A stretch of 64,000 nt of DNA, from assembly GCA_019448385.1 (NCBI GenBank), contig JAGTXO010000014.1, positions 806,001 through 870,000 on the forward strand. Direction: 5' to 3'. The notes beneath the pieces are model-generated. The model saw only the letters and a program-made list of their open reading frames with translations. It searched no databases and was not told the DNA's origin. This DNA is from Diacronema lutheri. Its lineage: Eukaryota > Haptophyta > Pavlovophyceae > Pavlovales > Pavlovaceae. Of this stretch, positions 54,308 to 64,000 are shown piece by piece. Within the stretch, counting starts at the first letter, position 1. Every line of letters starts with the position of its first letter. The position numbers were made by a program, and so were the translations under genes.

Positions 54308-54424
54308 AGCCCAGAGATGTGGAGCCGAGATGCGTCATAAGGCATGCTCGAAGCAAGCCAGCCGTGGCACAGCGCCTCGTCGCTGCACAGCACCTCGTTG
54401 CACAGCGCCTCGTTGCACACCGCC
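53798..54424. other. Interval between the giant gene and the PUF gene, with a 34-C run
   Basis: No convincing gene. One plus-strand frame ends with a hydrophobic GAIVPLIGFGLTIYTWRRAA at 54,163-54,227, without a recognisable start. A run of 34 C lies at 54274-54307, and short imperfect GCACAGCGCCTCGTT repeats at about 54368-54420. This is where the right end of the accessory region should lie, but I see no clear terminal repeat. A guide RNA gene for the Fanzor would be expected near here. Confidence 0.5.
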
Positions 54425-56213
54425 TCACGCGGCCGCGCCGACCGAGCGGGTAATGGCGCGCTCCACCTCGGCGCTGCCAAGTGCATCGTACAGCTGCCGT
54501 GCAAGCCTGTGCTGGAAGAGCTCGGCCTCGCGCTCGCGCAGCCACTCGACGACGGGCGCCATCGTGTCCGCGCCGCGCGCGTGCGCGAGCGCCGCGCGCA
54601 GCACGCACACGCCGTGCTTGTCGACGGCAAGCCGCTCCGCGCTCGCGGCGAGCGCGCGGAGGAGCTCGGCCGTCGCCGCGTCGGGCAACTCGACCGACGC
54701 GAGGAGGCCATCGACAATCAAGGCACCGCTCGGATCCGTTGCGAGCTCGGACGCACGCGCGAGCACGCGCGCGTGCGCGCGCGCTCCCTCCTCGCCGCTG
54801 CCGTGTGCCAGAGCCTGCATGGCGCGCGCGCAACCGTGCCGGGGTGCGGACGCGTGAGCGGGCGTGGCGAGCGGCGCGCGCGCTCGGCGCACGGGGCGGC
54901 ACGCGCGCGCTCACCGCCCGCACGGCGCGCGCCGCATGCACGGACAGCTCGGCGCTCAGCGGGCGCGCGAGCGGCGCGCCGTCCACACCGCGCGCCGTTG
55001 CCTCGCCCGACGCGCCGAGCGCCTCGTCGAGCACGCCGAGCGCCGCCGCTGTCGCGGCGCGCGCCGCGTCCGGCGCGCGCGCGCGCGACGCGAACAACCC
55101 TTCGAGCGCCGAGGCTCCACGCGGGTGGAGCAGCAGCTCGCGCGCGTTGAGCGCGAGGGCAGAGGCGAGCGCGGCTGCCTCCGCATCGGGCGCGTGCGCG
55201 ATGGCCGCGGACAGCGCCGCCGCGCCGTCGGCGCGGCGCGCCACGCGCGCCGCGCGCGGCGCGAGCGCGCTCGCGACGGCGCGCGCGCCGCCGTCGCTCG
55301 CCGCCGTCGCGAGCGCGAGTTCGGCGACGACGGCGAGCAGGCTGGAGCTGCGCGGCGCGTCGTCGTGTGGCGCCGCCTCGCCCGCGTTTTTCTCGACACC
55401 GTCCATAGCCGCGGCGAGCAACTCGGGCAGGCTCGCGACCAGCGTCGCCTCGAGCTCAGCCGCGGCCGCAAGACGCGCGCCGTCGGGGCGAGCGCGCAGC
55501 GCGGCGCAGACGAGGGCGGCGCCGGAGCCGTCGAGGGCGAGCGCACGGGCGTCGAGAACCAATGGTGCGACCATTTGCTCCGCGAACGCGCGCGGCGCCG
55601 CCGCGAGGCACGCCGCGACGACGGCGGCGCCAAAGCGGTTCCGGCCGATCGCGGGCAGCTGCGTTACGACGTGCGGCGCGATGCGCGCGGCAAAGTCGGA
55701 GGCGGCGTCGGCGGGCAGGTCGGCAAGGCACGCTCGTAGCACGGTGCTTGCGCGCCCGTGCCACATAAGCCGCGCCGAATGCGCCGCGAGCTCGTCGAGC
55801 GCCGCTGAGCGCTCGGTCGGCGTCGCGGCGCGCAGGAGCACGTCGGCGAGCACGCGGCTCGCGAAGCGATCGCACGCATACTTTGCAGGTATGGCGCACG
55901 CGGCGTGGACGATCAGCGAGCGCACGGGCTCATTGTTCTTAGTGAGCGCACGCCCGAGCGTCGCGCACACCGCCTCCGAGCCGCGCTCGGCGCGCGCGAG
56001 CGCGGCGACATCCTCGGCCGAGCTGCTCGACGTGATCAGCGGCGGCGGCGGGCGCGGCGCGGGCTCGCTGGCGCGCTCGATGGCGCGGCGGGCGCGGTAC
56101 CAATCGGCCTTGTTCAGCTTGCGCACGACGCGCCGCGCCGTCGCCTTGGACAGCGCGCGCGCTCCTGCCGGCGGCGCGCCCTCGCTGCCGAGCGCGCGTG
56201 CGAGCAGCAGCAT
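54425..56213 (-). CDS. PUF-like (pumilio-repeat, NOP9/PUM3 type) RNA-binding protein
   Basis: Exons (minus) 56213-54915 and 54814-54425, phase 0; 562 aa. The protein is almost wholly alpha-helical with about 36-residue repeats whose second helix reads like degenerate PUF repeats: YACDRFASRVLADVLLRAAT, WHGRASTVLRACLADLP, NRFGAAVVAACLAAA, HPRGASALEGLFASRA, DPSGALIVDGLLASVE and DKHGVCVLRAALAHA. The N-terminus is basic (KATARRVVRKLNKADWYRAR). Divergent repeats of this type occur in the nucleolar ribosome-biogenesis proteins NOP9 and PUM3/Puf6, which is the likeliest group; an armadillo-type protein is the alternative. Divergent from FBPase (starts 106 bp apart). Confidence 0.65.
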
Positions 56214-56319
56214 CGTGGCAAATGGGGTCCTTTACGTCGGCCCTTTTGCGCCAGGCAAAAAGGGTTAAAGGTGGAGCGCAATCAGCGCGGCGGTCAGGTT
56301 CCGCGAGTCCACAGGCTCA

Positions 56320-57515
56320 ATGAGCTCGAGCGTGCGCGACAACTCCGATGACGTGGACCAGGTGAACTACAAGACGCTGTCGCGCTTCGTGATGGCGAAC
56401 ACGGCCGATCAGGAGCTTACGATCCTGATGGGTGCCATCGCCCTCGCGTGCAAGGCGACCGCGCGCGCGTGCCGCAAGGCGGGGATCGCGAATCTGTTCG
56501 GACTCGCGGGCGAGCAGAACACGTCGGGCGACGACCAGAAGAAGCTCGACGTGCTGTCCAACGACATCTTTGTGAACGCGCTGCTCAATTGCCATGCCTG
56601 CGCCGTGCTTGTCTCCGAGGAGAACGAGGACCCCATCATCGTGCCGCCGTCGATGCAGGGCAAGTACTGCGTCGCGTTCGATCCGCTCGACGGCTCGTCC
56701 AACATTGACTGCAACGTGTCGACGGGCACGATCTTCGGCGTGTATGAGAAGACGATTCCCGGGCCGGGCACCGTCGACGACATCTTGCGGAAAGGCAAGG
56801 ACCTCGTCGTCGCCGGCTACTGCATGTACGGCGCGGCGACCGAGCTCGTCATCTGCTTCCAGGGGCGCGGCGTGCACCGCTTCGCGCTCGACCCGTCGAT
56901 CGGCGAGTTCATCCACACGCACGCGAACGTCAAGTTCCCGGCGGACGGCGGCAAGAAGATCTACTCGGCCAACGAGGGCAACAGTGGCCTCTGGGACGAG
57001 CCGTGCCAACGCGCGGTCGCGCACTTCAAGTCTGGCGACAAGCCCTATGCGCTGCGCTACGTCGGCTCGATGGTCTCGGACGTGCACCGCACGCTGCTGT
57101 ACGGCGGCGTCTTCATCTACCCGGCCGACAAGAAGTCGCCCGGAGGTGCGCGCGCGCGCGCCTGCGCGCGGCGCAGCGAAGGCGCGCGCCGCCGACGCTC
57201 GCCCACGCGCGGGGTGCTGCGCACCGCGGCGCCGCGGCGCGAGCGCGCGCAGGCAAGCTGCGCGTGCTGTACGAGGGTTTCCCGATGGCGATGATTGTCG
57301 AGGCGGCGGGCGGCGTCGCCTCGACGGGCCTCTTCAACGGCAAGATTCACCGAATGATGGACCTTGAGCCCAAGGGCGTACACGAGCGCTGCCCGGTCAT
57401 CCTCGGCTCGGAGCGGGACGTCAACCTGGTGCTCGGCTTCTACGACACGGCGGCGGCGGCGCCGCCCGGCACGCTCCCCAACTGGGCCGCCGCCGCCACC
57501 GCGCGCAGCAACTGA
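56320..57515 (+). CDS. FBP: Fructose-1,6-bisphosphatase
   Basis: Exons 56320-57145 and 57253-57515 (phase 1); 362 aa. Hydrolyses fructose-1,6-bisphosphate in gluconeogenesis or sucrose/polysaccharide synthesis. Motifs: GEQNTSGDDQKKLDVLSND, LVSEENEDPI, the metal site YCVAFDPLDGSSNIDCNVS, YGAATELVICF, YALRYVGSMVSDVHRTLLYG and, across the intron, KKSPGG-KLRVLYEGFPMA. No targeting peptide and no cysteine-rich redox loop of the chloroplast enzyme is seen, so a cytosolic location is likely. The intron donor is GTGCGC. Confidence 0.96.
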
Positions 57516-57900
57516 GCTGCGCCGCCGCCCGCGGCGCGCGCGCTGTGCGCGCCGCGAGCGGCACGGCGCGCGACCGCGGCTGCGCCGAGGGCAGCGCGCC
57601 GAGGGCAGCGCGGCGGGAGCCGCGCGGCGGCGGCGGCGGCAGCCGCGTAGTAGCGACCCGTGCTTGGCTCAACATGCATCAGCATGGCGTTTTCTCTCAT
57701 CCCATCACAGGTCACTGTCACTCTCACTCCAGATCCCGCCGCCCCACCCCCACCCCACACCCTCCCCCCCCCCGTGCACGGTGCACACCACTTCCTCAAC
57801 CGACCGGGCAACCGTTCCACGTCCACGGACGACGGCTGCGACTGTCCCGGACTCCCGAGTCGGTTCAAAAAGACGTGGTCGAAAGGCCGACAAAATTAAG

Positions 57901-59280
57901 ATGGCGTTGCGCGGAGTCATTCTGCTCGCCGTCGTGAGCGGCGCGGCATGCTTCAACGCGCCGCACCTGCACGCGCGCCCGGCGTCGGCCATGCGCGCAG
58001 TCGGCGTCAGGCCGCGCGCACAGCTTGCGCGCACGCCCGTCGCGGTCGCGCGGGTGAGCATGGCTGAGGCGGCGCCGGCGGAGGGCTCGTCCGGGCTGCT
58101 GAACACGCTCAAGGTGGGCTTCCTCTTCGGCGTGTGGTACGCCTTCAACATCGTGTACAACATATCCAACAAGAAGATTCTCAACGCTTTGCCGTGCGTG
58201 CCGCCGAAGCGCGCGTTCACGCGCCGCGTGCGCCGCTGCGATCGCTGCGCCGCGCCGCCCACGCCGCGCCGCTCTCCCGCGCCGCGCTCGCAGCTTCCCG
58301 TGGACGATGGCGGTGGTGCAGCTCGGCGTCGGGCTGCTCTACCTGTTGCCGCTCTGGATGTCCCCGCTGCGCAAAGCGCCAAAGCTCAGCTCGGAGAACA
58401 TCAAGGCTCTCATGCCGATCGCGCTGATGCACGGCATTGGCCATTTGTGCACGGTCATCTCGCTTGGCGCTGGCGCGGTCTCGTTCACGCACATCGTGAA
58501 GGCGGCGGAGCCCTTCTTCTCGACCGTGATGTCCGCCATCTTCACCAAGTCCTACTTCCCCGTCCCCGTCTACCTCGCGCTCCTCCCCGTCGTCGGTGGC
58601 GTCGGCATTGCATCGCTCACGGAGCTCTCCTTCTCGTGGGTCGCCTTCCTCAACGCGATGGGCTCGAACACGGCCTTCTCGCTGCGCGCCATCTTCTCGA
58701 AGAAGGCAATGGAGAAGCCGCAGGTGCGCTTTGCTAGCCCCGGCGACTGCACGCGCGGCACGCGGCGCCGCGCCCCCGCGCGCACGCGCCGAGACGGCCG
58801 CGCGCCGACTGCCCTCCGGAGCACGCGCGGCGGGCGCGCGCTCGTCGGCTCACCCGCCGCGGCGCGCCGCGCGCTCTTCATTCGGCGCAGGGCGAGAACA
58901 TGGGCGCGGCCAACCTGTACGGCGTGCTGACGATCATGTCCTTCCTCATGCTCCTGCCCTTTGCGCTCGTGCTCGAGGGCGCGAAGCTCAAGGGCGGCTG
59001 GGCGGCGGCAATTGCCGCGGGACACACGGCCAACTACCTGCTCAAGACGTCGCTGGTCTCCGGCCTTTTCTACTACCTGTACAACGAAGTGGCGTTCCTC
59101 TGCCTCGACAATGTCCACCCGATCACCCACGCCGTCGGCAACACGATCAAGCGCGTCGTGATCATCCTTGCGTCCGTCGTCGTCTTTGGGACCAAGATGA
59201 CGCCGCTCAACCAGATCGGCTCGTCGCTCGCAATCTTTGGCGTGCTGCTCTACTCGCTCGCTAAGCAGTATTGCAAGTGA
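57901..59280 (+). CDS. Plastid triose-phosphate/phosphate translocator
   Basis: Exons 57901-58193, 58294-58732 and 58891-59280 (phases 2, 0); 373 aa. It exchanges triose phosphate or related sugar phosphates for phosphate across a plastid envelope membrane. Motifs: YAFNIVYNISNKKILNALP, FPWTMAVVQLGVGLLYL, LMHGIGHLCTVISLGAGAVS, FTHIVKAAEPFFSTVMSA, PVVGGVGIASLTELSF, VAFLCLDNVHPITHAVGNT and IKRVVIILASVVVFGTKMT. The N-terminus is bipartite: signal peptide MALRGVILLAVVSGAA, then C-F at the cleavage point and an Arg/Ala-rich transit-like stretch, as in secondary red plastids. cggttcaaaaag lies about 35 bp before the ATG. Confidence 0.93.
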
Positions 59281-59522
59281 AGCGCGAGGGCCCGCTGCGC
59301 AACGTCTTCCTCGAGACTACGCGCCGCGCGCGCGCTGGAGTCTGATGCGCCGCGCTGGGGCAGAGGAACGCCACTGCTGATCCCGATGGCTGGCGGCGCA
59401 CAACAAACACCGCAAGACGTATGCTCAGGCTGACATCCCGCCTGAAGAGACTGCTCGGCCTTCGAGGTCGGCGCGGCACGTGCGCTCGCCGCGCCTGCCA
59501 GTGCCGCCTCACGAGTCATGTC

Positions 59523-60227
59523 TCACGAGAAGCTCACGCATGAGAACCAGCCGCTCGCCTGCTGGCCGACCTTGACGACCGGCTGCTCCAACGCGCCCCA
59601 CAGATTCGCGGCCGGCGACTTCTCGTCTTCCCCAAAGAAAAACGACATGAACGCGGCGGTGAACTCGGCGCGTGTGATGAGGCCGTCCGAGTTGTCGTCG
59701 ATGGCTTCGAACATGCGCTTCGCCTCGGTGGCGTCCACCTTGGTGAAGGCGGAGAGGAAGGCCACGTACTCGCGCTCGTCGCACATGCCGTTTGCGTTGC
59801 GATCGATCAAAAGGAAGAAGGCGTCTGCCGCAGCCGGCACCTGCACCTCCTTCTCCACCTTGAGCACATGCGGGTCTGTGCGAGCGTGCAGGATGGTCCC
59901 GACGAAGTCGGCGCGCTCAACTTTGGCCGTGTCGCTGCCGCGCCAAAAGTTGGTCCAGATCCAGTCAAGCGCCTCGTGGGCGCGCTTCTGGCTCGCCGGA
60001 GTGGATGCAGGGTCCGCGGCGAGGTTGGCCTCGATCAGCGCAAAGTCCTCCTTCGTGACGACGCCGTTGTTCTTCACGTCGAAGAAGTCCCACAGCCTGT
60101 CGAGCTTGCGGAGCATGAATGGGCTCGTCGCGGCGACGGCCTCGTCGCGCGTCTTTGTGGGCGCGAACACATGGTTGTCGGGCTTGTACGCCGGTGGCAG
60201 CGACGGCGACGAGGAGCACACGCCCAT
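59523..60227 (-). CDS. N-myristoylated EF-hand calcium-binding protein (calexcitin-like)
   Basis: 234 aa from the ATG at 60227. It starts MGVCSSSPS: Gly2 with Ser6 fits N-myristoylation and Cys4 fits palmitoylation, so the protein is probably membrane-associated. EF-hand loops: DVKNNGVVTKED (weaker), DRNANGMCDERE and DDNSDGLITRAE, the last with all ligand positions. The region between the first and second loops (WIWTNFWRGSD) could be a cryptic EF-hand, as in calexcitin and sarcoplasmic calcium-binding proteins. Role presumed in calcium signalling, perhaps flagellar. Confidence 0.8.
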   Translation of the reverse strand: MGVCSSSPSLPPAYKPDNHVFAPTKTRDEAVAATSPFMLRKLDRLWDFFDVKNNGVVTKEDFALIEANLAADPASTPASQKRAHEALDWIWTNFWRGSDTAKVERADFVGTILHARTDPHVLKVEKEVQVPAAADAFFLLIDRNANGMCDEREYVAFLSAFTKVDATEAKRMFEAIDDNSDGLITRAEFTAAFMSFFFGEDEKSPAANLWGALEQPVVKVGQQASGWFSCVSFS

Positions 60228-60387
60228 AGTACTGCTCACTCCTTCCAGCGCCGCTTTCGCGCGTCCAACGTTCTCTCAACTTTCGGGGCCGGCGCGCGGT
60301 GGTTGCAACAACTTCTAGGAATCGAAGTGGGTACCTGAGTGTCACACTCACTCTCTGAGTCCGACTCACCCGTGCCTCCTGCTCCGC

Positions 60388-61315
60388 TCACGCCGGCTGG
60401 CGCGCGAGCGGCGAGAAGAGCGGCTGGATCGCGGCAAAGACCTCGGCTGGCGAGCCCGTCGCACGCACGCGCCGGAGGAGGCCGCGCCGCTCGACGAGCT
60501 CGAGCACGGGGAGCGTCTGCTCGTGGAAGGTGCGGAAGCGCTTGCGGATCGTCGGCAGGTTGTCGTCCGACCGGCCGCTGCTCTGCCCACGCTCGAGCAG
60601 CCGCGCGCACATCTCTGACGACGGCCACGCGGCCATTCGCACGGCCAAAATGTCGGCACGGCGCAGCGGCACGGCCGGGCGCGCATGCGCGCGCGCGCGC
60701 GCGTGCAGAGAAGGGCAAGGGTACAATGCGCGCAGACGCGACAGCAGCACGCAGCGCGCGCCGCCCACGCAGTGCCGCGCGCGCCGGCTGGCGCAGGCGG
60801 CGTGCCCTCCGCGTGATCGCGCGCTCACCATCCTCGCTCAGATCCAAATAAAGCATGAAGGCGCATGGCGCACCGTCGCACTGCTGCTCGTAGACTTGCA
60901 GGTTCTCAAGCGAGCGCGGGAACCCGTCGATTAAGAACGGGCCGCTCTGCGCGGCCATCGCGTGCCTGAGCAGCTCGACCGTTACGGACGACGGGACGAT
61001 CTGCCCGTCGGCGAGGATACGCGAGATGCGCTCGCCGAGCGGCGTGGGCTTGGACGCCTCGGCACGCAAGAGCTCGCCCGCGCTGAGGTGCGCAAAGCCG
61101 TGTGCGCGATGCAGCAGCTCGCACTGCGTCCCTTTGCCCGAGCCGGGCCCACCGAGCACGAAGACAACCGCGTCGTTGGCGAGCGCGGCCGAGGCGCTCA
61201 GCCGCGCGGCGCGCCCGATGCGCGACGGCCCGAATGTGCCGCCCCGCGCGGCAATAGAAAAAGCGAGCGTCTGCGGCACGATGAACAGCGCCGTCGCCAG
61301 CGCCCCGCGCCGCAT
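60388..61315 (-). CDS. Adenylate / UMP-CMP kinase family, plastid-targeted
   Basis: Exons (minus) 61315-60829 and 60614-60388 (phase 1); 237 aa. P-loop VFVLGGPGSGKGTQCELL, NMP-binding LSAGELLRAE, FLIDGFPRSLENLQVYEQQ, and after splicing SEDEMCARLLERGQSSGR, SDDNLPTIRKRFRTFHEQT. The short lid (RGQSSGRSDD) is that of UMP-CMP kinases and short adenylate kinases, so the NMP acceptor is uncertain. The N-terminus MRRGALATALFIVPQTLAF is a signal peptide ending at A-F, followed by a transit-like stretch, which again indicates a complex plastid. It shares a promoter region (gaggtttaaaacc at about 61368-61380) with the cap methyltransferase. Confidence 0.92.
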
Positions 61316-61441
61316 CGCGTCGCCGAACCGGCGGCAACCTCGAGCTTGATGGCGCGCCTCGTGCGCGAGGTTTAAAACCGAAACAGCGTGCTCGCTTCGC
61401 TTGGCTTTGCATCACGCGTCACACGCGCGCCGGCGGTCGCG

Positions 61442-64000
61442 ATGGAAGCCGTGGCCGAGAAGCGGTGGCCGTGGTCGGGGCAGCCGCTGTTTGACGAGAG
61501 CGTGCCCGCGCAGCCGCGCCGCCCGCCTCCGCGATACCTGCCCGAGGAGCACCGTATCATCTACGAGGAGCTCGACCCATTCGGCTACGAGCCGCTTGAC
61601 CGAAGCGCGGAGGCGGGCGCGCCAAGGCTCGCGGTACGGCTGCCCCCGCCGCTCGCCGCGGCGATCGCAACGCTGGAGGCGCCGATCGAGAGCTTGCCGC
61701 CGTCAAGTGCGCCCGTGCCGACGATCGACGAGCTCAGCGCCGGCCGCGATGCGATCAAGGCCACGGTCGCCGCGCGCCGCGCGCCACCGGCCGGCGCAGC
61801 TTCGGCCGCCGCGCCGGCCGCCGACACGACTGAGACGCTGCCGCAGGAGCTGCGCGAGCTTGAGCCCGAGCTGCTGGACATGGGCATGGCCACGCAGCTT
61901 CTCGCCGCGCGCGCCAGCCTCGCCTCCTTCCCCGCGCAGATCGTCGTGAGGGCGCGCGGCGAGACGAACCCGGCCGAGCGGCTCGGGGCGGGCCCATTTC
62001 TCTCGCGCGCGGCGCTCAAGCTCGCCGAGTTGGACGCGCGCACGGGCTTCGTGCTCGCGGTGCCGTGCGAGCGCGACTACGACACGGGCGAGGTCCGGCC
62101 CGAGCCGGACAGCGAGCTGCAATTTGCCGACCTGTGCGGCGGTCCGGGCGGTTGGGCCGAGTATTTGCTGTGGAGGCGTGGCCCACGGTGCGCTCGCAAC
62201 CGCCAGCCGCGCGCGGGTGGGGGGGGAAGGGGGGGGGGGGGGTAGGGGGGGGGGGAGGGATGACGGGGGGTGGAAGGGAGCAGGGAGGGGGAGGGAGGAG
62301 CTGTGCGAGCGTGCGAGCGCGGCGGGCAGGTGACTGGATCGTGCGGGGTTGTGCGGGGCTGAGGTTTGGCCCTGCCATTGCGCGCGCGCGACTGCGCCCG
62401 GCGATCCGTGCCATGCGCCGCAGGAAGGCGCGGGGGTGGGGCCTGACGCTGCGTGCGAGCGGCGCGGAGGACTACGCGCTCGACCGTTTCGGCGCGCATG
62501 CCAATCCGGCGCACGGCGTGTTCGTGCCGCTCTATGAGGGCGACGGGACGGGTGACGTCACGGGTACCGACAACGTGCGCGCCTTTTTTCAAAAGGTGAT
62601 GCCGCTCACGCTTGGCGGGCAGGGCGTGCACTTGTGCGTCGCGGACGGCGGCCGCCGGTGGGGGGCCGACGAGGCGCGGCAGGAGGTCGCGACGCGCCGG
62701 CTCCTCCTCTGCCAAGCGGCATGCGGTCTGCTCGTGACAAGGCCGGGCGGCCGCCTTGTTTTGAAATGCTTTGGCCTTGCGAGCCGTTTCTCCGCCGGAC
62801 TCATCGCGTTGCTCCGGACCGAGTTCGACCACGTCGCCGGTGTGTGTGCGCGTCGCCGCTGCAGTGCGCGAACGCGCAGTGGGCGCGCATGCAACACCCG
62901 CCACGGTCCTCGCCTCGCGACTGCGCCATGTGCGCGTGCGCGCGTGTGCGCGCGGCGATTGTCGGTGATTGGGGCGCGCTGCGTGCCGCGACCGATTTTG
63001 AAAGGCGCATCGTGCGCGCGCGTGCGCGCGTGTCTGTGGAGGACGCCATCCTGCATCGCGCCATTCACCTTTGCCGCCTGCGCGACGCGCGCCCGCGCCA
63101 TCGTCCCGCACCGCGCCGGACTGCACCGGACCGCGCCGGACTGTGTCCAGTCGTCAAGCCACTCACCTCCCGGCCGGCATCGAGCGAGCGTTTCGTGCTC
63201 TGCGTGAACAGGAGGGGCGGCGGCTCGCAGGTCGTGCCCAAGTTTCTCCTCGATGTGCGCGCTCTGGGCGGGCAAGCGGGTGCGGGCGGGCGGGGTGGTC
63301 CGGGCGGGGCGATCCGGCCGAGCGTGCTGCGCGCGCGTCTTTGCGGAAGGGGGGGGGGGGGGGGGGGGAGGGGGGAAGGGCGCGCATTTTCAAACCGCGC
63401 GAGGGCTCGCCACCCTGCGCGCTCACTTGAGGCGCACATCTTTGATCCCCCTGCGCATCACCATTCCCCTTCCTTCTCGGCTTTTCAGATCAACGAAAAG
63501 CTCGGCAGACAGGAGCGGCAGGCGGCAGGCGGTGCGTGCATCGCGCCGAGCGCCGAGCGCGTCGAGCAGCTCAACGACGCGGCGGAGTGCGACGAGCTGC
63601 TGCCGTGGCCCGCGCTCGCCGCAGACACAGCACTCATCGCTTATCTGCGCGCATCCAACGACCGGCTCGAGGCGAACCAGCTCGTCGCCGTGCGTGCGCT
63701 CAGCGCGCACGCGAAGCAGCTCGCCGCGCATGCCGAACTGGACGATGGGAGTGCAGATGCACCACCCCCGCCCACGCCGCCACTGCCCGCTGGCGCGTGC
63801 ACCGACTTGTGCGCCCGCTCGCTCCTCGCATGGCGACTGCCCGCGATGCACGAGTGCGTGCAGGGCGCGCGCCAGCCGCCGCCGCCCGAGCGCGCCGCAG
63901 CCGTCGCGGCCGCGGCTACGGCGGCGGCCGGCGCGGCGGGCGGCGGCGCAAACGCGGGCTATGGGTGCCCGCGCGCATTCCGCGCGGGAGGCTGCACCGG
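61442..64000 (+). CDS. Cap-specific mRNA (nucleoside-2'-O-)methyltransferase, CMTR1-like; 3' end outside window
   Basis: CMTR1 methylates the first transcribed nucleotide of capped mRNA. Exons 61442-62175, 62424-62839, 63151-63254 and 63489 to the window edge (phases 2, 1, 0). FtsJ fold: NPAERLGAGPFLSRAALKL (first catalytic Lys), AdoMet site FADLCGGPGGWAEYLLW, KARGWGLTLRASG, GVHLCVADGGRRW (catalytic Asp), GGRLVLKCFGLASRFSAGL (catalytic Lys) and VKPLTSRPASSERFVLC (catalytic Glu). Intron 1 must start GCGTGG right after the LLW-R codon to restore EYLLWRKARGWG, so it is a GC-AG intron; it also carries long G runs. Intron 3 carries another G run (about 63339-63368). The last exon matches the helical region that follows the methylase, ending near SLLAWRLP. 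The ATG at 61442 is chosen; the frame also opens upstream at GTG 61388. Confidence 0.92.
62217..62300. repeat. Poly-G rich tract in CMTR1-like intron 1
   Basis: Several G runs of 6 to 15 bases, broken by single A or T, with GGGAGG units. Likely G-quadruplex forming; intronic. Confidence 0.85.

Noticed and set aside
33150-54400. Polinton or virus-like element
   Set aside because: The clan CE protease and PIF1 helicase could suggest one, but no protein-primed DNA polymerase, integrase or capsid gene is visible.
53964-54423. Continuation of the PUF gene frame past its intron towards 53,964
   Set aside because: The frame runs through a splice donor into low-complexity and poly-G sequence; the spliced second exon ends properly at 54425.
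1-64000. tRNA or rRNA genes
   Set aside because: I found no tRNA B-box/cloverleaf or rRNA core sequence on either strand by reading; a covariance search could not be run.

Overview
The window is about 64 kb of very GC-rich nuclear DNA from a flagellate alga with a complex red plastid, most likely a haptophyte. Axonemal genes (CFAP52, CFAP221) show motile flagella. Two proteins, a triose-phosphate translocator and an adenylate-type kinase, begin with a signal peptide followed by a Phe at the plastid cleavage point, the bipartite signal of secondary red plastids. Introns are short, full of CG runs, and mostly start with GTGCGC instead of GTRAGT; two or three appear to be GC-AG introns. The lineage is inferred from these traits, not from a database match.

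Layout. 1-31.1 kb is a dense block of ordinary host genes, almost all arranged as head-to-head pairs whose start codons lie 40-160 bp apart: CFAP52/START protein, SpoU methyltransferase/EF-hand membrane protein, eIF2B-delta/FAD oxidoreductase, CRT-like transporter/C2-PP2C phosphatase, phosphoribosyltransferase/RPB2, patatin/small membrane protein, CFAP221/SET methyltransferase. FIGNL1 and an MMACHC-like B12 protein follow. 54.4-64 kb returns to the same style: PUF-repeat protein/FBPase, triose-phosphate translocator, myristoylated EF-hand protein, adenylate kinase/CMTR1 cap methyltransferase (the last cut by the window end).

31.2-54.4 kb is accessory DNA. It holds a five-copy 192-bp tandem repeat with open frames on both strands, a decayed minus-strand gene, a 305-bp foldback element with perfect 81-bp arms, a decayed PIF1-family helicase, and a giant gene (38,335-53,797). 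A five-exon model gives about 4,970 codons in one frame. The predicted product carries a USP-type ubiquitin protease at its N-terminus, an Ala/Pro and Gln-Arg-Glu repeat region, a Ulp1-like cysteine protease with three weaker repeats of the same kind, a YqaJ/lambda-exonuclease-like PD-(D/E)XK nuclease, a chromodomain, and a complete Fanzor (TnpB-like, RNA-guided) nuclease with RuvC Asp/Glu/Asp and a Cys4 zinc ribbon. I know of no described protein that joins these parts, and it is the main discovery candidate. A working hypothesis is a large eukaryotic mobile element whose one polyprotein supplies RNA-guided cutting, end resection, chromatin targeting and removal of ubiquitin/SUMO marks, possibly also self-processing.
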